Assembly: GCA_007026445.1 (NCBI GenBank)
Contig: VDMD01000265.1
Span: 1-19,484, forward strand
Reading direction: 5' to 3'
Origin: Schizophyllum amplum
Taxonomy: Eukaryota; Basidiomycota; Agaricomycetes; Agaricales; Schizophyllaceae
DNA: 19,484 bases
The position numbers were made by a program, and so were the translations under genes. The notes beneath the pieces are model-generated. The model had not been told where the DNA came from and searched no databases. It saw nothing but the letters and a program-made list of their open reading frames with translations. Positions 8,213-17,884 of the stretch are shown here, in pieces. Each line of letters starts with the position of its first letter. Position 1 is the stretch's first letter.

Positions 8213-10192
8213 ATGGCAGCATCTCCCGCTGCAGACATCAAGGCGTATGTCTTTACTCATGACGAGGACGAGCGTCGCCGGTGCGTCTGATCAGATCTAC
8301 GTCGTCATTCTCAGTGCCAGACAATCTCCTCTTCCCTTCGAGGAGCAGAACTCCTTCGTCGCTGCCTCAAGCGATGCGTCGGCGATCCACAACTCCATCT
8401 CTCCATCATCAGCCTCCCCTCTTCCTATTGGAAGTATTGCTCCTCTTGACATAACACGTGTTCATCCAGCGTTTCCTCACTTTGTCTCGCGGACCCTTCC
8501 TCACATCCTTCGTCTCTCTGCTTACGTTAGCGCTTACTGACATTTCTCATAGACTTGACGGTCAACATGTCATGATCCACCGTGCCTTCGGCAGCGATAA
8601 AAACGTTCAGCGATCAGGTGTGTTCACACTCCGTTACCAGATTTGACCAGACTCTAACCTCTTACTCTCTGCCCCTCAAAACTCTCTTTCTTCTGTCACA
8701 TTCCCATTCTGCTCAAAACAATCAAGACGGCACCTCATCGTCGGCAATCCTTCCTCCTGATGTCAGTCCATCCAAACTTCGTGCCGTCCTGGACATCGGC
8801 GCGGGCAGCTGTGCGTGGATCGCGGATGTGGCCGAGCTGCCGGAGGTGCAGGCGCGGCGGCACCAGGTGGACGACTGGGAAGCGCACGATAAACCCGCCG
8901 CTGCCGGCGCCGAGGCCGGGCTCTTCTGGCACGATCAAGAACACTAGCGAGGACGACGCCGAGGCTACGCCTGCTGCCTCCCCATCCGGCCCTGTCTCCC
9001 TGTTTGCGTGCGACATCACAGGCGCCAAGTTTCCGCCGCAGGCGTCACTGGATCGACTGGGCGTCCGTGCATTTGAGCACGATATACGGAAGCGACTACC
9101 CGAAGGGTTGAGGGGTGAGTGCGTTGGTCGCCGGTGGCTCCGCCTTTGTCCTGGTGATCTGTAGTCCCCTCTTTCACTTTCCTATGTTCTCTCGATCCTC
9201 GTCATCTCACTTCATTCATTGCTCACGTGCATGAATTGCAGGCCTTTTCGATCTCGTGTCTATGCGCCTGGTCCTCGTGTGGATTACGAAGGACGAGATT
9301 CGCGACGCTTTGAAGAACGTCAAGGAGGCGATGGGTGCGTGCTCTCTCGACGATTCACTTTGTGGCGTCCCCCTTATGCGATGCTAACGCCCTCTACAGC
9401 TCCCGGCGCTCTCTTTCACCTGAGAGAGGCGCACATGCTGGGTTATTATGCGCCGGAAGAACCGCTGCACGAGGACGACAATGAAATGGCGGTCGATAGC
9501 TACCTTTGGCCGCTCAACAAGGCAATTCAAGAGGGTAGGAGTCGCGCGGGTCACCTTGTACAGTGAGTCATCTGTTTCCAGCTTTTTGTTTACGTCTCCG
9601 ACCCCCCTTCCTTCCTATTGCTCTTTCACTTTGAGCCTCACTCGTGAGAGCCCTTGATCTGGTTTCCGCCTATTCTATTTGGCCTGTCGTTCGCGCTTGG
9701 CTTCTTCCTTCCAGCATTCCCCTGTATACTGATATACATTGACCTAGTACCGCCCATGAACTCCCGCCTCTTCTAGAAGAGAGTGGCTTCCGGATCCTGC
9801 GCGCCGGCCGTGGAGTCATTCCTATGGGCCCGATGGTGAGGCGTGTGTTTTCGAAGGACTATGGTTCGGTATTCCCGCATATCCAACCTCCCATTGCCGT
9901 CGAACCACCTCTCGCCGAGGACCAGCTCGAGTCCATCGAATCCTCCACGACGAAGACGTTCCGCCACTTTGAGGGGATGTTGCGCGAGGCTTGGGAAGGA
10001 GGTTATCTGCGTGGGTACGATGGCGAGCTTGTGGCCCCTCCGGCCAAAGGGGATGCTGGCGATGGAGTGCTGGGCGCAGAAGATGAAGGGGAGAAGAAGT
10101 TCGAGGAGATTGAGACGCGCCTCTGGCGCGAGTTCAACGAGAGAGGAAGCTATTATATCGTGCATGAATGGGTCTTGGAGGTGAATGAGTGA
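8213..10192 (+). CDS. Class I SAM-dependent methyltransferase
   Basis: Predicted soluble methyltransferase using S-adenosylmethionine; the acceptor substrate is unknown. Exons: 8213-8280, 8553-8617, 8727 to about 8866, about 8940-9114, 9242-9334, 9400-9562, 9748-10192 (TGA at 10190-10192), giving about 382 residues. Seen: motif I VLDIGAGS (65-72), the acidic strand-2 region LFACDI (Asp116), a strand-4 region LFDLVSMRLVLVW, then ALKNVKEAM and APGALFHLRE, which match the post-III loop of fungal methyltransferases. The third Gly of the usual GxGxG is Cys73. The frame changes by one base between 8867 and 8940. A 73-bp phase-0 intron with a weak donor (GTGGAC) restores it, but a 1-nt error or mutation near 8879 would do so too, giving about 406 residues. 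Intron 1 (272 bp) is unusually long. The C-terminal region after about residue 235 is acidic. The gene converges on the membrane-protein copy downstream, and its last exon is duplicated at 13729. Confidence 0.8.
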
Positions 10193-10614
10193 GCGGGCGG
10201 GACGGATGTATCGTTAACGCATGGCTGATGAACCACTAGCATCCGTTGTACTTGTGTGTCTGTCGTGAATGTATTGAACAGTCGCATGTGCAATATGCAT
10301 GAGCTTACTCTATCCTGGTACGCGCGCTCAGTCTTCGCAGTTCGACAAACACAAGAGTCTCCCGACAAAACGCTTCATTTTCTTCGCCCTTGCCATCTCG
10401 CACGACAATGATTGAGGTTGCGTACGATTAACAAGAGAATCTGAATAATGATCGTAAGATAGGTTACAAGTGTACAGAACACCAACGTTGTTCTCTGGTT
10501 AAGTTAACGACGAAGCATCCGACACCGGCCACGGAAGATAGCGACACGTAAGTATCCCCCCGCATTGCAAGCATCCTCGCTCGCTCGTCGCAGAACTCAT
10601 CAACATCATCGCAA
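10193..10614. other. Convergent 3' intergenic region (unit 1)
   Basis: This holds the 3' UTR of the methyltransferase and, from the other side, that of the membrane-protein copy. Its left two-thirds are about 96% identical by eye to 14173-14470, whereas beyond about 10500 identity drops. AATAATG- and ATTGAACAG-type A/T-rich sequence is present, but no certain polyadenylation signal. Confidence 0.55.
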
Positions 10615-12676
10615 TCAAGCTCTACGACTCCAAACTCTGTCGACGCGAACCCCCCGTCCTCGTCGCCGCCCCACCACCCACAGATGCATCCACCAGCGTC
10701 GCATCCGTGCCCGTATCGACTGAATCGAGCACCGCTGCCCGCCCATCGGCCGCAGCAGAATACCACACATGTCATCCGAGTACACGGCCGTGCTCTCCGC
10801 GTGCCCCAAGGTGTCCTCGGAGGTCTCACAGGCGGGCGACGACCCCGCGTGCGACTCAGCGCCCCCGAACAGCGACCCACGAAGCGAGTCCGTGTCGACG
10901 ACCAAGGGCCCGGTGCGAAAGTGGATGCTGCGCGACAAAGTGGCGCTGGACATGGTTGCGAACGTGTCGGCCTGTGAGCGCTGGAGGGCCACGGCGATGA
11001 TGACGAGGGTGGGAATGAGGGCCTGACTCGAGAAGGTCAGTGGTGAGCCATGGAGAAGGAACGACTGGGTAGCATGCGACGAGAGTAGAGACAGATGTGG
11101 ACGACGTACCGTCCCCTCTCCGACAGCGATCTGGATCAGGTTCGCTAGCCCGTTGTTATCTTCCCCGGTCACGTAGGTATGCATGTACACAGCGAGAAGC
11201 ATGGCCTGCACTCGTCAGTCATCAAAGGGATGCATCAAGCGCGTTTAGTGGAGCAGGGACGACGTAGGATAACATGTTCAACATTGCATCGGCGAGTAGG
11301 GCATACGCGGCAGAATACGCATAACACAGGATTCAAAAACAAGTCGTCCATCAGCGCACGAAAGGCGGGGCCGGAACGCTGAGACACGCACCCATAGCAT
11401 CACATAGAGCGCCCCCGACTCCGCAAGCAAGACGAGCATCCGCTCTACGCGGTTCGGTGCCCGGCGACGACTACTCCCAGCGCTACCGGCCTTCGCCAAT
11501 CGTCGGTATGTCCTGGAGAAGGTACGTAAGCAACGCGAAGGGAAAGCGGATCAGCCGCATGAGCATTTGAGTCTATGTACACAGCTGGGCGCATCAGCGA
11601 CGTGCTCCGCATCAGACATGGGCGAGTCGCAGGACGTGGTCGAGCGCCCGCTCATCAGTCCCTTCCTGGGCGTCCCGAAGACAACAGGATCTGACGGAGA
11701 GCGCCCAGACGCCAAAAGAGATAGAGCCGAAGCTATTCACATACCATGTTCTATACCCGGCGAGCGCTGTGGTCACGATGTTCGTAACGAGGCCGGGATG
11801 ATGGTGAGAAGAATGCGAGCGACCTGTGCGAAGTTGCGGTTGCCGGAGACGATACCGTGGAGTAAAGAGAAACTTCGAGGGTGCTGCCAACTGCGAAAAC
11901 GTTAGAAAGGACACGATGAGACATTCAACCGAGTTGAGTCGCTCGTAGGGTGATGGATTGTGGGGAAGGGGTTTGCAAGTCATGAAGGTGGAGGCGAGCT
12001 TCAAGACAGATGGTGCTTGTCCAGCTTGACTGGTCTACGAAGTGCATGTGCACGCATGCCTGGAAAGGGGAATGGAGGAGATGATGAGGTGCTCACCGAT
12101 GATCCCGGAAAGGCAGATGCCCAGTACGACCGCGATACGACGACTACGCATCCAGATGACCCAAGCCCGCCAGGATGATATCAGGTCCGCAATTAACAGC
12201 TGGGGAACACTGTCAGCGACATGGAAATGATCAGAAGAGCGCGACCACGCACCATTACGCGTTGCGCGATCAAGCTCGCGACCAAGATTCCATCCATCGC
12301 TTGGGACGCGTTCGACGGGGGGTTCGTCCCGTCGAGCGCAGTTCGTATGACATATACCGACAGCCAGCCAATGAATGAGATGGATGCGCATGTAAAGATG
12401 GCCGTCGTCGCCGCGCGCAGCGCGACATTGCGAGGCGAGCGTGGCTGAGGGGACATTGAGCTGGTGTACTGGTGTCTGAACTCGAGGAGGACCCACTACA
12501 GCGCCGAGAGGAGATGAGGAAGAGCGCGGCGTGTACACCTGCGGCACGTTAACTTGAAGAAGCGAGCTCTGCTTCGATCACGTACCATAGAGCGCCATCT
12601 GTACGCCCACGGTGATCGCCGTCCACTTCTGGGCGGCGACGGAGGCCGCGGTGAGGGGGCCGGGCGCGGAAGGCAT
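10615..12676 (-). pseudogene. Seven-transmembrane-type fungal membrane protein, decayed copy A
   Basis: Same eight-exon structure as copy B: 12586-12676, 12497-12538, 12253-12444, 12097-12199, 11745-11890, 11392-11512, 11110-11205 and 11022 down to about 10615, all with GT-AG borders. The start (MPSAPGPL) is shared in type with copy B. Hydrophobic segments alternate with short loops along all exons, then a Ser/Thr/Asp-rich C-terminal tail follows. Against copy B there are single-base losses in exon 2 (near 12510), exon 3 (near 12438), exon 5 (near 11861 and in a CCCC-to-CCC run near 11795) and in the tail (near 10732). Exon 5 is therefore 146 rather than 148 nt and terminates early. The best-preserved parts are LLAESGALYV, NGLANLIQ and PTLVIIAVALQRSQAD. 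Several independent lesions make sequencing error an unlikely full explanation, so I call it a pseudogene. Confidence 0.75.
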
Positions 12677-13073
12677 GGCTACATGAGGGCGGCTCGAGAG
12701 TTTTGCGCGAGCACGCGCTGCGCAACCGCCTCTATGCGGAGCGTGCGACATGACGCCAGACGACTGATGGGGACATCCGGATCTGCCGCCATGCTGAGCC
12801 TCAGTTGCGGGCGTCCCTCCGCGCAGTAAGGGCCCATGTTGTAGACGACGGAGTTCCCGAATCCAGAGCGATGCCATAGTTGACGTGGGTTACTTGCACC
12901 GTTTGCGCTGTTCCGACGCGGCCGACCGGCCGTGAGGTCTGACACGAAGGCCTTGCATGCACGAGATATCACAAGGTTTTGAACCTTCACAGTGTCGGGC
13001 GAGGTAGGTTCGAACAATGAGCATGATGGTGGAAAGAAACAATGAACGCGACGGGCCCGAGTGATGCTATCCA
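12677..13073 (-). promoter_or_regulatory. Conserved upstream region of membrane-protein copy A
   Basis: These 400 bp upstream of the copy A start codon match 16769-17203 upstream of copy B. Shared blocks include CATGAGGGCGGCTCGAGAG next to the start, ATGCTGAGCCTC near 12790, CACCGTTTGCGC near 12897, GTGTCGGGCGAGG near 12992 and ACAATGA near 13040. Indels differ between copies and no frame is conserved across both, so this is probably promoter and 5' UTR rather than coding. Which blocks matter cannot be told from two copies. Confidence 0.5.
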
Positions 13074-14164
13074 AATCGGGAACGCCACACGGTTCCCTCG
13101 CACTTTGTTCCCTTGCACTTCGCGTTCGCGCTACCCTAAAAAATGACAACCTGGTTTGTAGTATGTATCATAGTACTTACAGACCCGTCAGCACCTTCGT
13201 GGCAGGCGACCACTATGTAATCCGGGATGAAGACCACATCACCGCCGGGGCTACTGGCCCATTGTCGGGCCGTCGAAGTCAACAAAACTCAAACAACAGA
13301 AAGTCAACAGATTCAAACAACAAAGGTACATCTCAGACCGCAATGACCACTCCAGGGCTTCTGAAGCAACCCCCGCCCGGACGAGGTATCTCGATAAGAC
13401 CTGGTCGGAGGACCTCCGCCTCAACGCCCATCATTGCAACTTTGTCCAGCCTGCCCGGCCCCAGTCCGTCACGTCGTTCGACGCCGACGCCCCACGTACT
13501 CCTGCCTGTTCCGTGCCATGAAGCGCAACCCACGCATCGACAAGCCCATTCTCCTCGACCAGCCCGTCGTCCTGTGATTCATCTGTTTCCAGCTTTTTCT
13601 TCGTCTCCGACCCCCCTTCCTTCTTATTCCTGCCATTGCCTTTCACCTTGGAGTCTCATCCGCCTTGATCTAATTTCCACATATTCTATTTGGCCTGTCG
13701 TTCGCGCTTCGCTTCTTCCTCCCCCTAGTACCGCCCATGAACTCCCGCCACTTCTAGAAGAGAGTGGCTTCCGGATCGTGCGCGCCGGCCGTGGAGTCAT
13801 TCCTATGGGCCCGATGGTGAGGCGTGTGTTTTCGAAGGACTATGGTTCGGTATTCCCGCATATCCAACCTCCCATTGCCGTCGAACCACCTCTCGCCGAG
13901 GACCAGCTCGAGTCCATCGAATCCTCCACGACGAAGACGTTCCGCCACTTCGAGGGGATGTTGCGCGAGGCTTGGGAAGGAGGTTATCTGCGTGGGTACG
14001 ATGGCGAGCTTGTGGCCCCTCCGGCCAAAGGGGATGCTGGCGATGGAGTGCTGGGCGCAGAAGATGAAGGGGAGAAGAAGTTAAGGAGATTGAGACGCGC
14101 CTCTGGCGCGAGTTCAACGAGAGAGGAAGCTATTATATCGTGCATGAATGGGTCTTGGAGGTGA
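13061..14164 (+). other. Chimeric 367-codon open frame across the duplication junction
   Basis: An uninterrupted ATG-to-stop frame starts in the tail of unit 1, crosses the spacer at 13074-13576, runs through what was the last methyltransferase intron, and enters the duplicated terminal exon in its native frame (HELPPLLEESGF). Near 14081 the 1-nt loss moves it to a new frame, which ends at 14164. The N-terminal half is low-complexity (Ser/Pro/Arg/Asn) and has no motif. The spacer is unique in the window; it has an imperfect 25-bp direct repeat (AAGTCAACA...CAAACAACA) at 13276-13325. I see no evidence of expression; it is probably fortuitous, but its length is unusual here. Confidence 0.4.
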
Positions 14165-14172
14165 ATGAGTGA
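13729..14172 (+). pseudogene. Duplicated terminal exon of the methyltransferase
   Basis: Copy of methyltransferase exon 9748-10192 with four substitutions and a 1-nt loss by my count (TTCGAGGAG becomes TTAAGGAG near 14081). This makes it 444 instead of 445 nt and shifts the last 30 codons or so. The intron acceptor (CCCTAG before 13729) is kept but no upstream exon of the gene is present, so the catalytic SAM-binding part is absent. It can only be a fragment unless it is used as an alternative last exon. The near identity to its parent points to recent origin or gene conversion. Confidence 0.85.
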
Positions 14173-14612
14173 GCGCGGGGACGGATGTATTGTTCATGGC
14201 TGATGAACCACTAGCATCCGTTGCACTTGTGTGTCTGTCGTGAATGTATTGAATAGTCGCATGTGCAATATGCATGAGCTTACTCAATCCTCGTACGCGC
14301 GCTCAGTCGTCGCAGTTCGACAAACACAAGAGTCTCCCGACAATACGCTTCATTTTCTTCGCCCTTGCCATCTCGTACACCAATGATTGAGGTTGCGTAC
14401 GATTAACGAGAGAATCTAAATAATGATCGTAAGATAGGATACAAGTGTACAGAACACCAACGCTGTTCTCTGGTTAACGACGAAGCATGCGCACTGGCCA
14501 CGGAAGATAGCGACACGTAAGTATCCTCCCGCATCGCAAACCTCTTCACTCGCTCGCTCGCCCGTCGCAAATCTCCCCATCTCCATCGCAAACAAGGTCT
14601 ACGAATCCGAAC
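14173..14612. other. Convergent 3' intergenic region (unit 2)
   Basis: Counterpart of 10193-10614, with similar sequence and a few short indels (for example loss of TTAACGC-type bases near 14190). It separates the duplicated methyltransferase exon from the stop codon of membrane-protein copy B. No extra gene is seen. Confidence 0.55.
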
Positions 14613-16768
14613 TCAGTCGACGCGAACCCCCCGTCCTCGCCGCCGCCGCCCACCACCCACCGACGCATTCACCACCGTCGTATCCGTGCCCGTATCGACC
14701 GAGTCCAGCACCCGCTGCCCACCCATCGGCCGCAGCAGAATACCGTACGTGTCATCCACCGCCGTGCTCTCCGCGTGATCCAAAACGTCGTCTTTCGAGT
14801 TCTCACAGGCAGGCGATGACCCCGCATGCGACTCGGCGCCCCTATCCAGCGACCCGCGGCGTGAGTCTGTATCGACGACCAGAGGATTAGCACCGGTGCG
14901 GAAGTGGATGCTGCGGGATAAGGTGGCGCCGGAGAGCGTTGCGAAGGGGTCGGCCTGCGAGCGCTGGAGAGCCACGGCGATATGACCATGGTGGGGATGA
15001 GAGCCTGGCTTGCGATCAGTAAGGAGCGATAGAGACCGCGAGAGGGGATGTAGTGGTAGCCGATACGCAAAAGGAGAATATATGTAGAAGTGGAAGATAC
15101 GCAGTTGTAGAAGATATGCACCAAGCACTGAGAAAACGGATCACGTACAGTTCCTTCCCCAACGACGAGCTGGATTAAATTCGCTAGCCCGTTGTTAACT
15201 TGCCCGGCCACGTAGGTGTGCATGTATACAGCCAGGATCGCGCCCTGCACTCGTCAGTCGTCGATACGCGTTCGCAGTCGAGTAGAGGTGACGTAGAAGG
15301 GCACATCCAATATCACATGGATGCATTTAAGAGCGCCGGAGCGAAGAAGCACGTTTATCACAAGAACCAATAAGCGCCCATCAGCACTCGAAAAACCTCG
15401 ATGAGAAACTTAGCCACGCACCCATAGCAGCACATAGAGCGCCCCAGACTCTGCAAGCAAGATCAACATCCGCTCGACGCGGTTCGGTGCCCGGCGACGA
15501 CTGTTGCCAGCGCTCCCCGCCTTCGCTAACCGTCGGTATATCCTGGAGGTAAGCGCGTCAGCGACGAAAGATAAGCGCATCAGCAACAGGGGACTAGTGA
15601 GCTCGACATCACTGAGCGTGGCAGCGACGTGCTCCGTATCCAGCGACGTGCCTGTATCCAACGACGTGCTCCATATCAGCGACATGGTCCATATCAGCGA
15701 CGTGTTCCATATCGTTCCACGAGCGCGCCTCAGGACGTGATAGAGCCTCGAGCGCCTCAACAAGTCCTGAAGGCACGCAGGACCCCTGGGAGAAGCGCCA
15801 AGGCGCCAAGGAAATCCATCTGCTCACCAGGTTCTGTATGCGACGAGCGCCGTGGTTACGATGTTCGTAATGAGGCCGGGGATGATGGTGAGGAGGATGC
15901 GCGTAGCCTGCGCGAAGTGGCGGTTGCCCGAGATGACACCCTGGACGTAGAGTGCGACTTCGAGGGTGCTGCAGACTGAGAAAAGGTCAGAAAGTCATGG
16001 TGAGGGTCGTGATGAGGCAGTCATGCGAGAGATGCATTGCTCGTAGGGTGATGGAGTGTAGCGGAGGGGCTCGCGAATGGAACAGCAGATTCCGAGAAGG
16101 ATGGGTTTCGCCCATTTTAGGTGAAGGAAAAGCATGTCCGCGCATATTTGGAGGGGAAGAGCGAGGATGACGAGTGCTCACGGGTGATTGCAAGAAGACA
16201 GATAACCAGCAGGACCGCGATATGACGGTTACGCATCCAGATGACCCATGCTCGCCAGGCCGATATCATGTCGGAAATCAACAACTGAGGCCACCGTTAG
16301 CGATACGGAAGGAATGAAAGAGTCAACCACGCACCATGATACGCTCCGCGATCAAGCCCGCGACCATGACCCCGTCCAGAGTGCGCAACGCGTTCAACGG
16401 GGGATTCCTGCCTCTGAGTGCGATTTGTATGACGTAGACCGGCATCCAGCCAATGAACGAGATGGATGCGCAAACGAAGATGGCTGTCGTCGCCGCGCGC
16501 AGCGCGACATTGCGCGGGGAACGATGGCTGGGGGAACGTAGCATGAGAAGACCACCCGCCGCGCATCACGCAAAGGGACTCACTATAGCGCCGACAGCGA
16601 CATGAGGAAGAGCGCGACGTGCACCCCTACAGGAACGCGTTAGCTCGTCGACAGGGAAGGGCGCGTCGATCACGCACCATAGAACGCCATCTGGAACCCC
16701 ACGGTGATCGTCGTCCATTGTTGGATGTCTATGAAGACCTCGATGGGAGGGCCCGGCGAAGAAGGCAT
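14613..16768 (-). CDS. Seven-transmembrane-type fungal membrane protein, copy B (one frame lesion)
   Basis: Eight exons: 16678-16768, 16584-16626, 16335-16527, 16182-16284, 15828-15975, 15422-15542, 15149-15244 and 15004-14613. All introns are GT-AG and phases match throughout, giving about 395 residues. Start MPSSPGPP, then hydrophobic segments around WTTITVGFQMAFYG/VALFLMSL, AATTAIFVCASISFIGW, LDGVMVAGLIAERIM, IAVLLVICLLAI, ILLTIIPGLITNIVTTAL, LILLAESGALYVLLW and the last exons: about seven in all. A Ser/Asp-rich tail (GAESHAGSSPACE) follows. The layout resembles an expanded basidiomycete family of seven-span proteins of unknown function; I cannot name a receptor class and it is not obviously an STE3 pheromone receptor. 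In exon 8, ATCATC of copy A is ATATC (near 14981-14984), a 1-nt loss that scrambles the last membrane segment and tail unless it is a sequencing error. It is otherwise intact. Confidence 0.75.
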
Positions 16769-17203
16769 AGCTACATGAGGGCGGCTCGAGAGTTTTGCAC
16801 GGACACGCGCGGCGCAACCCGCATGCGACTGAATATTATTGCCGCGTCACACATGCGATAAGACGGGCTGATGGGGACCTTCGCCATGCTGAGCCTCGGG
16901 TGCGGGCGTGCCTCTGTACGGCACGGTGTCCTTGTTGTGGGCGACGACGTCCTCGATCCAGAGGGAGATGCCATAGCTGGCTGTGCTTGGATCGTGCACC
17001 GTTTGCGCGCGCTTTCCGACGCGGGCGACCGACCATTTGGGCTGACACGTGGGGCCTCAGTGCATGAACGAGAGATAAGTTATCACAAAGCTCGGGACCT
17101 TCACCGTGTCGGGCGAGGGAGGTTCGGATACTGTGCATGATGGTGGAACTTGAAGGATTTGGGAAAGAAACAATGACCGCGACGGGTCCGAATGATGCTA
17201 TCC
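16769..17203 (-). promoter_or_regulatory. Conserved upstream region of membrane-protein copy B
   Basis: Counterpart of 12677-13073. The blocks next to the start codon, around ATGCTGAGCCTC (near 16886), CACCGTTTGCGC (near 16997) and GTGTCGGGCGAGG (near 17107) are shared with copy A. The shared sequence ends at GATGCTATCC near 17203. It is best read as 5' UTR plus promoter; open frames in it are not conserved between the copies. Confidence 0.5.
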
Positions 17204-17884
17204 GGGAGACACCTTGATCCCGGACTCCCATGTCCGGCGATTTTCCCACGCCTCAGAAGGGCGCAGAATGGGCAAGGTCAGAGGAGGAACATAGCGCTAC
17301 GCACAGAAAGCCGTCGCTTTGACGAGCCTTCACACCCGCGCGCCTCCCAGGGCTAGGCTGAGCCGTCTCCCCCGCCGTCGTCGCAGGCAAGGGCCTGCGA
17401 CGGAGCACCCAGGGGCTTAGGCGTGGAATCAGACGTACACCCAGTATACACCAGTGACACGCTGCACCATGTCTAAACACCACCATCCAGTTCAAACCAA
17501 CACGCTCACAGATAGAAGGCCCCAAAAAATAACATGAGAGCGACCACGCAAGAGCAATCGACACCCTGAAACGACCATCCTCCCCCGCGCCCCGACATGC
17601 GACTATACACGCAACCTCAAAGCACCACACTGAGGCCTAGAAGGCTCGGCTAGAGGACGGCAGTAGATCCCCAGACACAAGAAGCAGTGAGCGACATGTA
17701 ATGCACCTCCACGCAAGACTAACCCCGCACAAGCGAGACTCGGAGACGGCCAGCAAGCCGCCTACACGCGGCAGCGGCAAGCCCGAGGGCAACCTCAAAT
17801 ACCCCTCACCACCTCGATGTCGAGCCGACCACGAATCCCCGTCCGGTTCTATCCCTCTCCCGCAAACCAAGCTAGAGAGCCACA
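17204..17884. other. Non-coding stretch between the duplication and the Gag-like gene
   Basis: No gene recognised. It contains one perfect hairpin (17379-17402) and, toward 17700-17880, a pyrimidine- and A-rich leader-like sequence ending in AGAGAGCCACAATG at the Gag-like start. If the downstream coding sequence belongs to a retroelement, part of this stretch would be its 5' UTR; no element boundary could be placed. Confidence 0.45.
17379..17402. other. Perfect 10-bp hairpin with AAGG loop
   Basis: CGTCGCAGGC is followed by AAGG and then its exact reverse complement GCCTGCGACG. The stem is GC-rich and would be stable as RNA or as extruded DNA. It has no T run after it, and bacterial-type termination is not relevant in this genome. 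It could be a leader structure of the downstream element or a chance palindrome. Confidence 0.85.

Larger units (their letters stand above)
9567..13073. repeat. Segmental duplication, unit 1
   Basis: This stretch matches about 13577-17203 in the same orientation. It starts inside the last methyltransferase intron (shared TCATCTGTTTCCAGCTTTTT) and ends at a shared GATGCTATCC about 400 bp upstream of the membrane-protein start codon. It contains the methyltransferase terminal exon, the intergenic region, and the whole minus-strand membrane-protein gene. Boundaries were placed by eye and may be off by some tens of bases. No terminal inverted repeats or target-site duplications were seen at the ends. 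Confidence 0.88.
13577..17203. repeat. Segmental duplication, unit 2
   Basis: Direct copy of about 9567-13073. It holds the terminal methyltransferase exon (13729-14172), the convergent intergenic region, membrane-protein copy B and its upstream region. The left end joins the spacer in a TGATTCATCTG sequence where unit 1 has the methyltransferase donor GTGAGTCATCTG, so the donor site and all upstream exons are missing here. Unit 2 is about 120 bp longer than unit 1, from scattered indels. Confidence 0.88.

Noticed and set aside
3088..10192. P450 plus methyltransferase as a secondary-metabolite cluster
   Set aside because: They are 2.9 kb apart with a pseudogene between and no synthase, terpene cyclase, transporter or regulator is visible.
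9567..17203. Duplication units as transposons
   Set aside because: No terminal inverted repeats, target-site duplications or transposase were seen at the unit ends; ordinary tandem duplication explains the layout.
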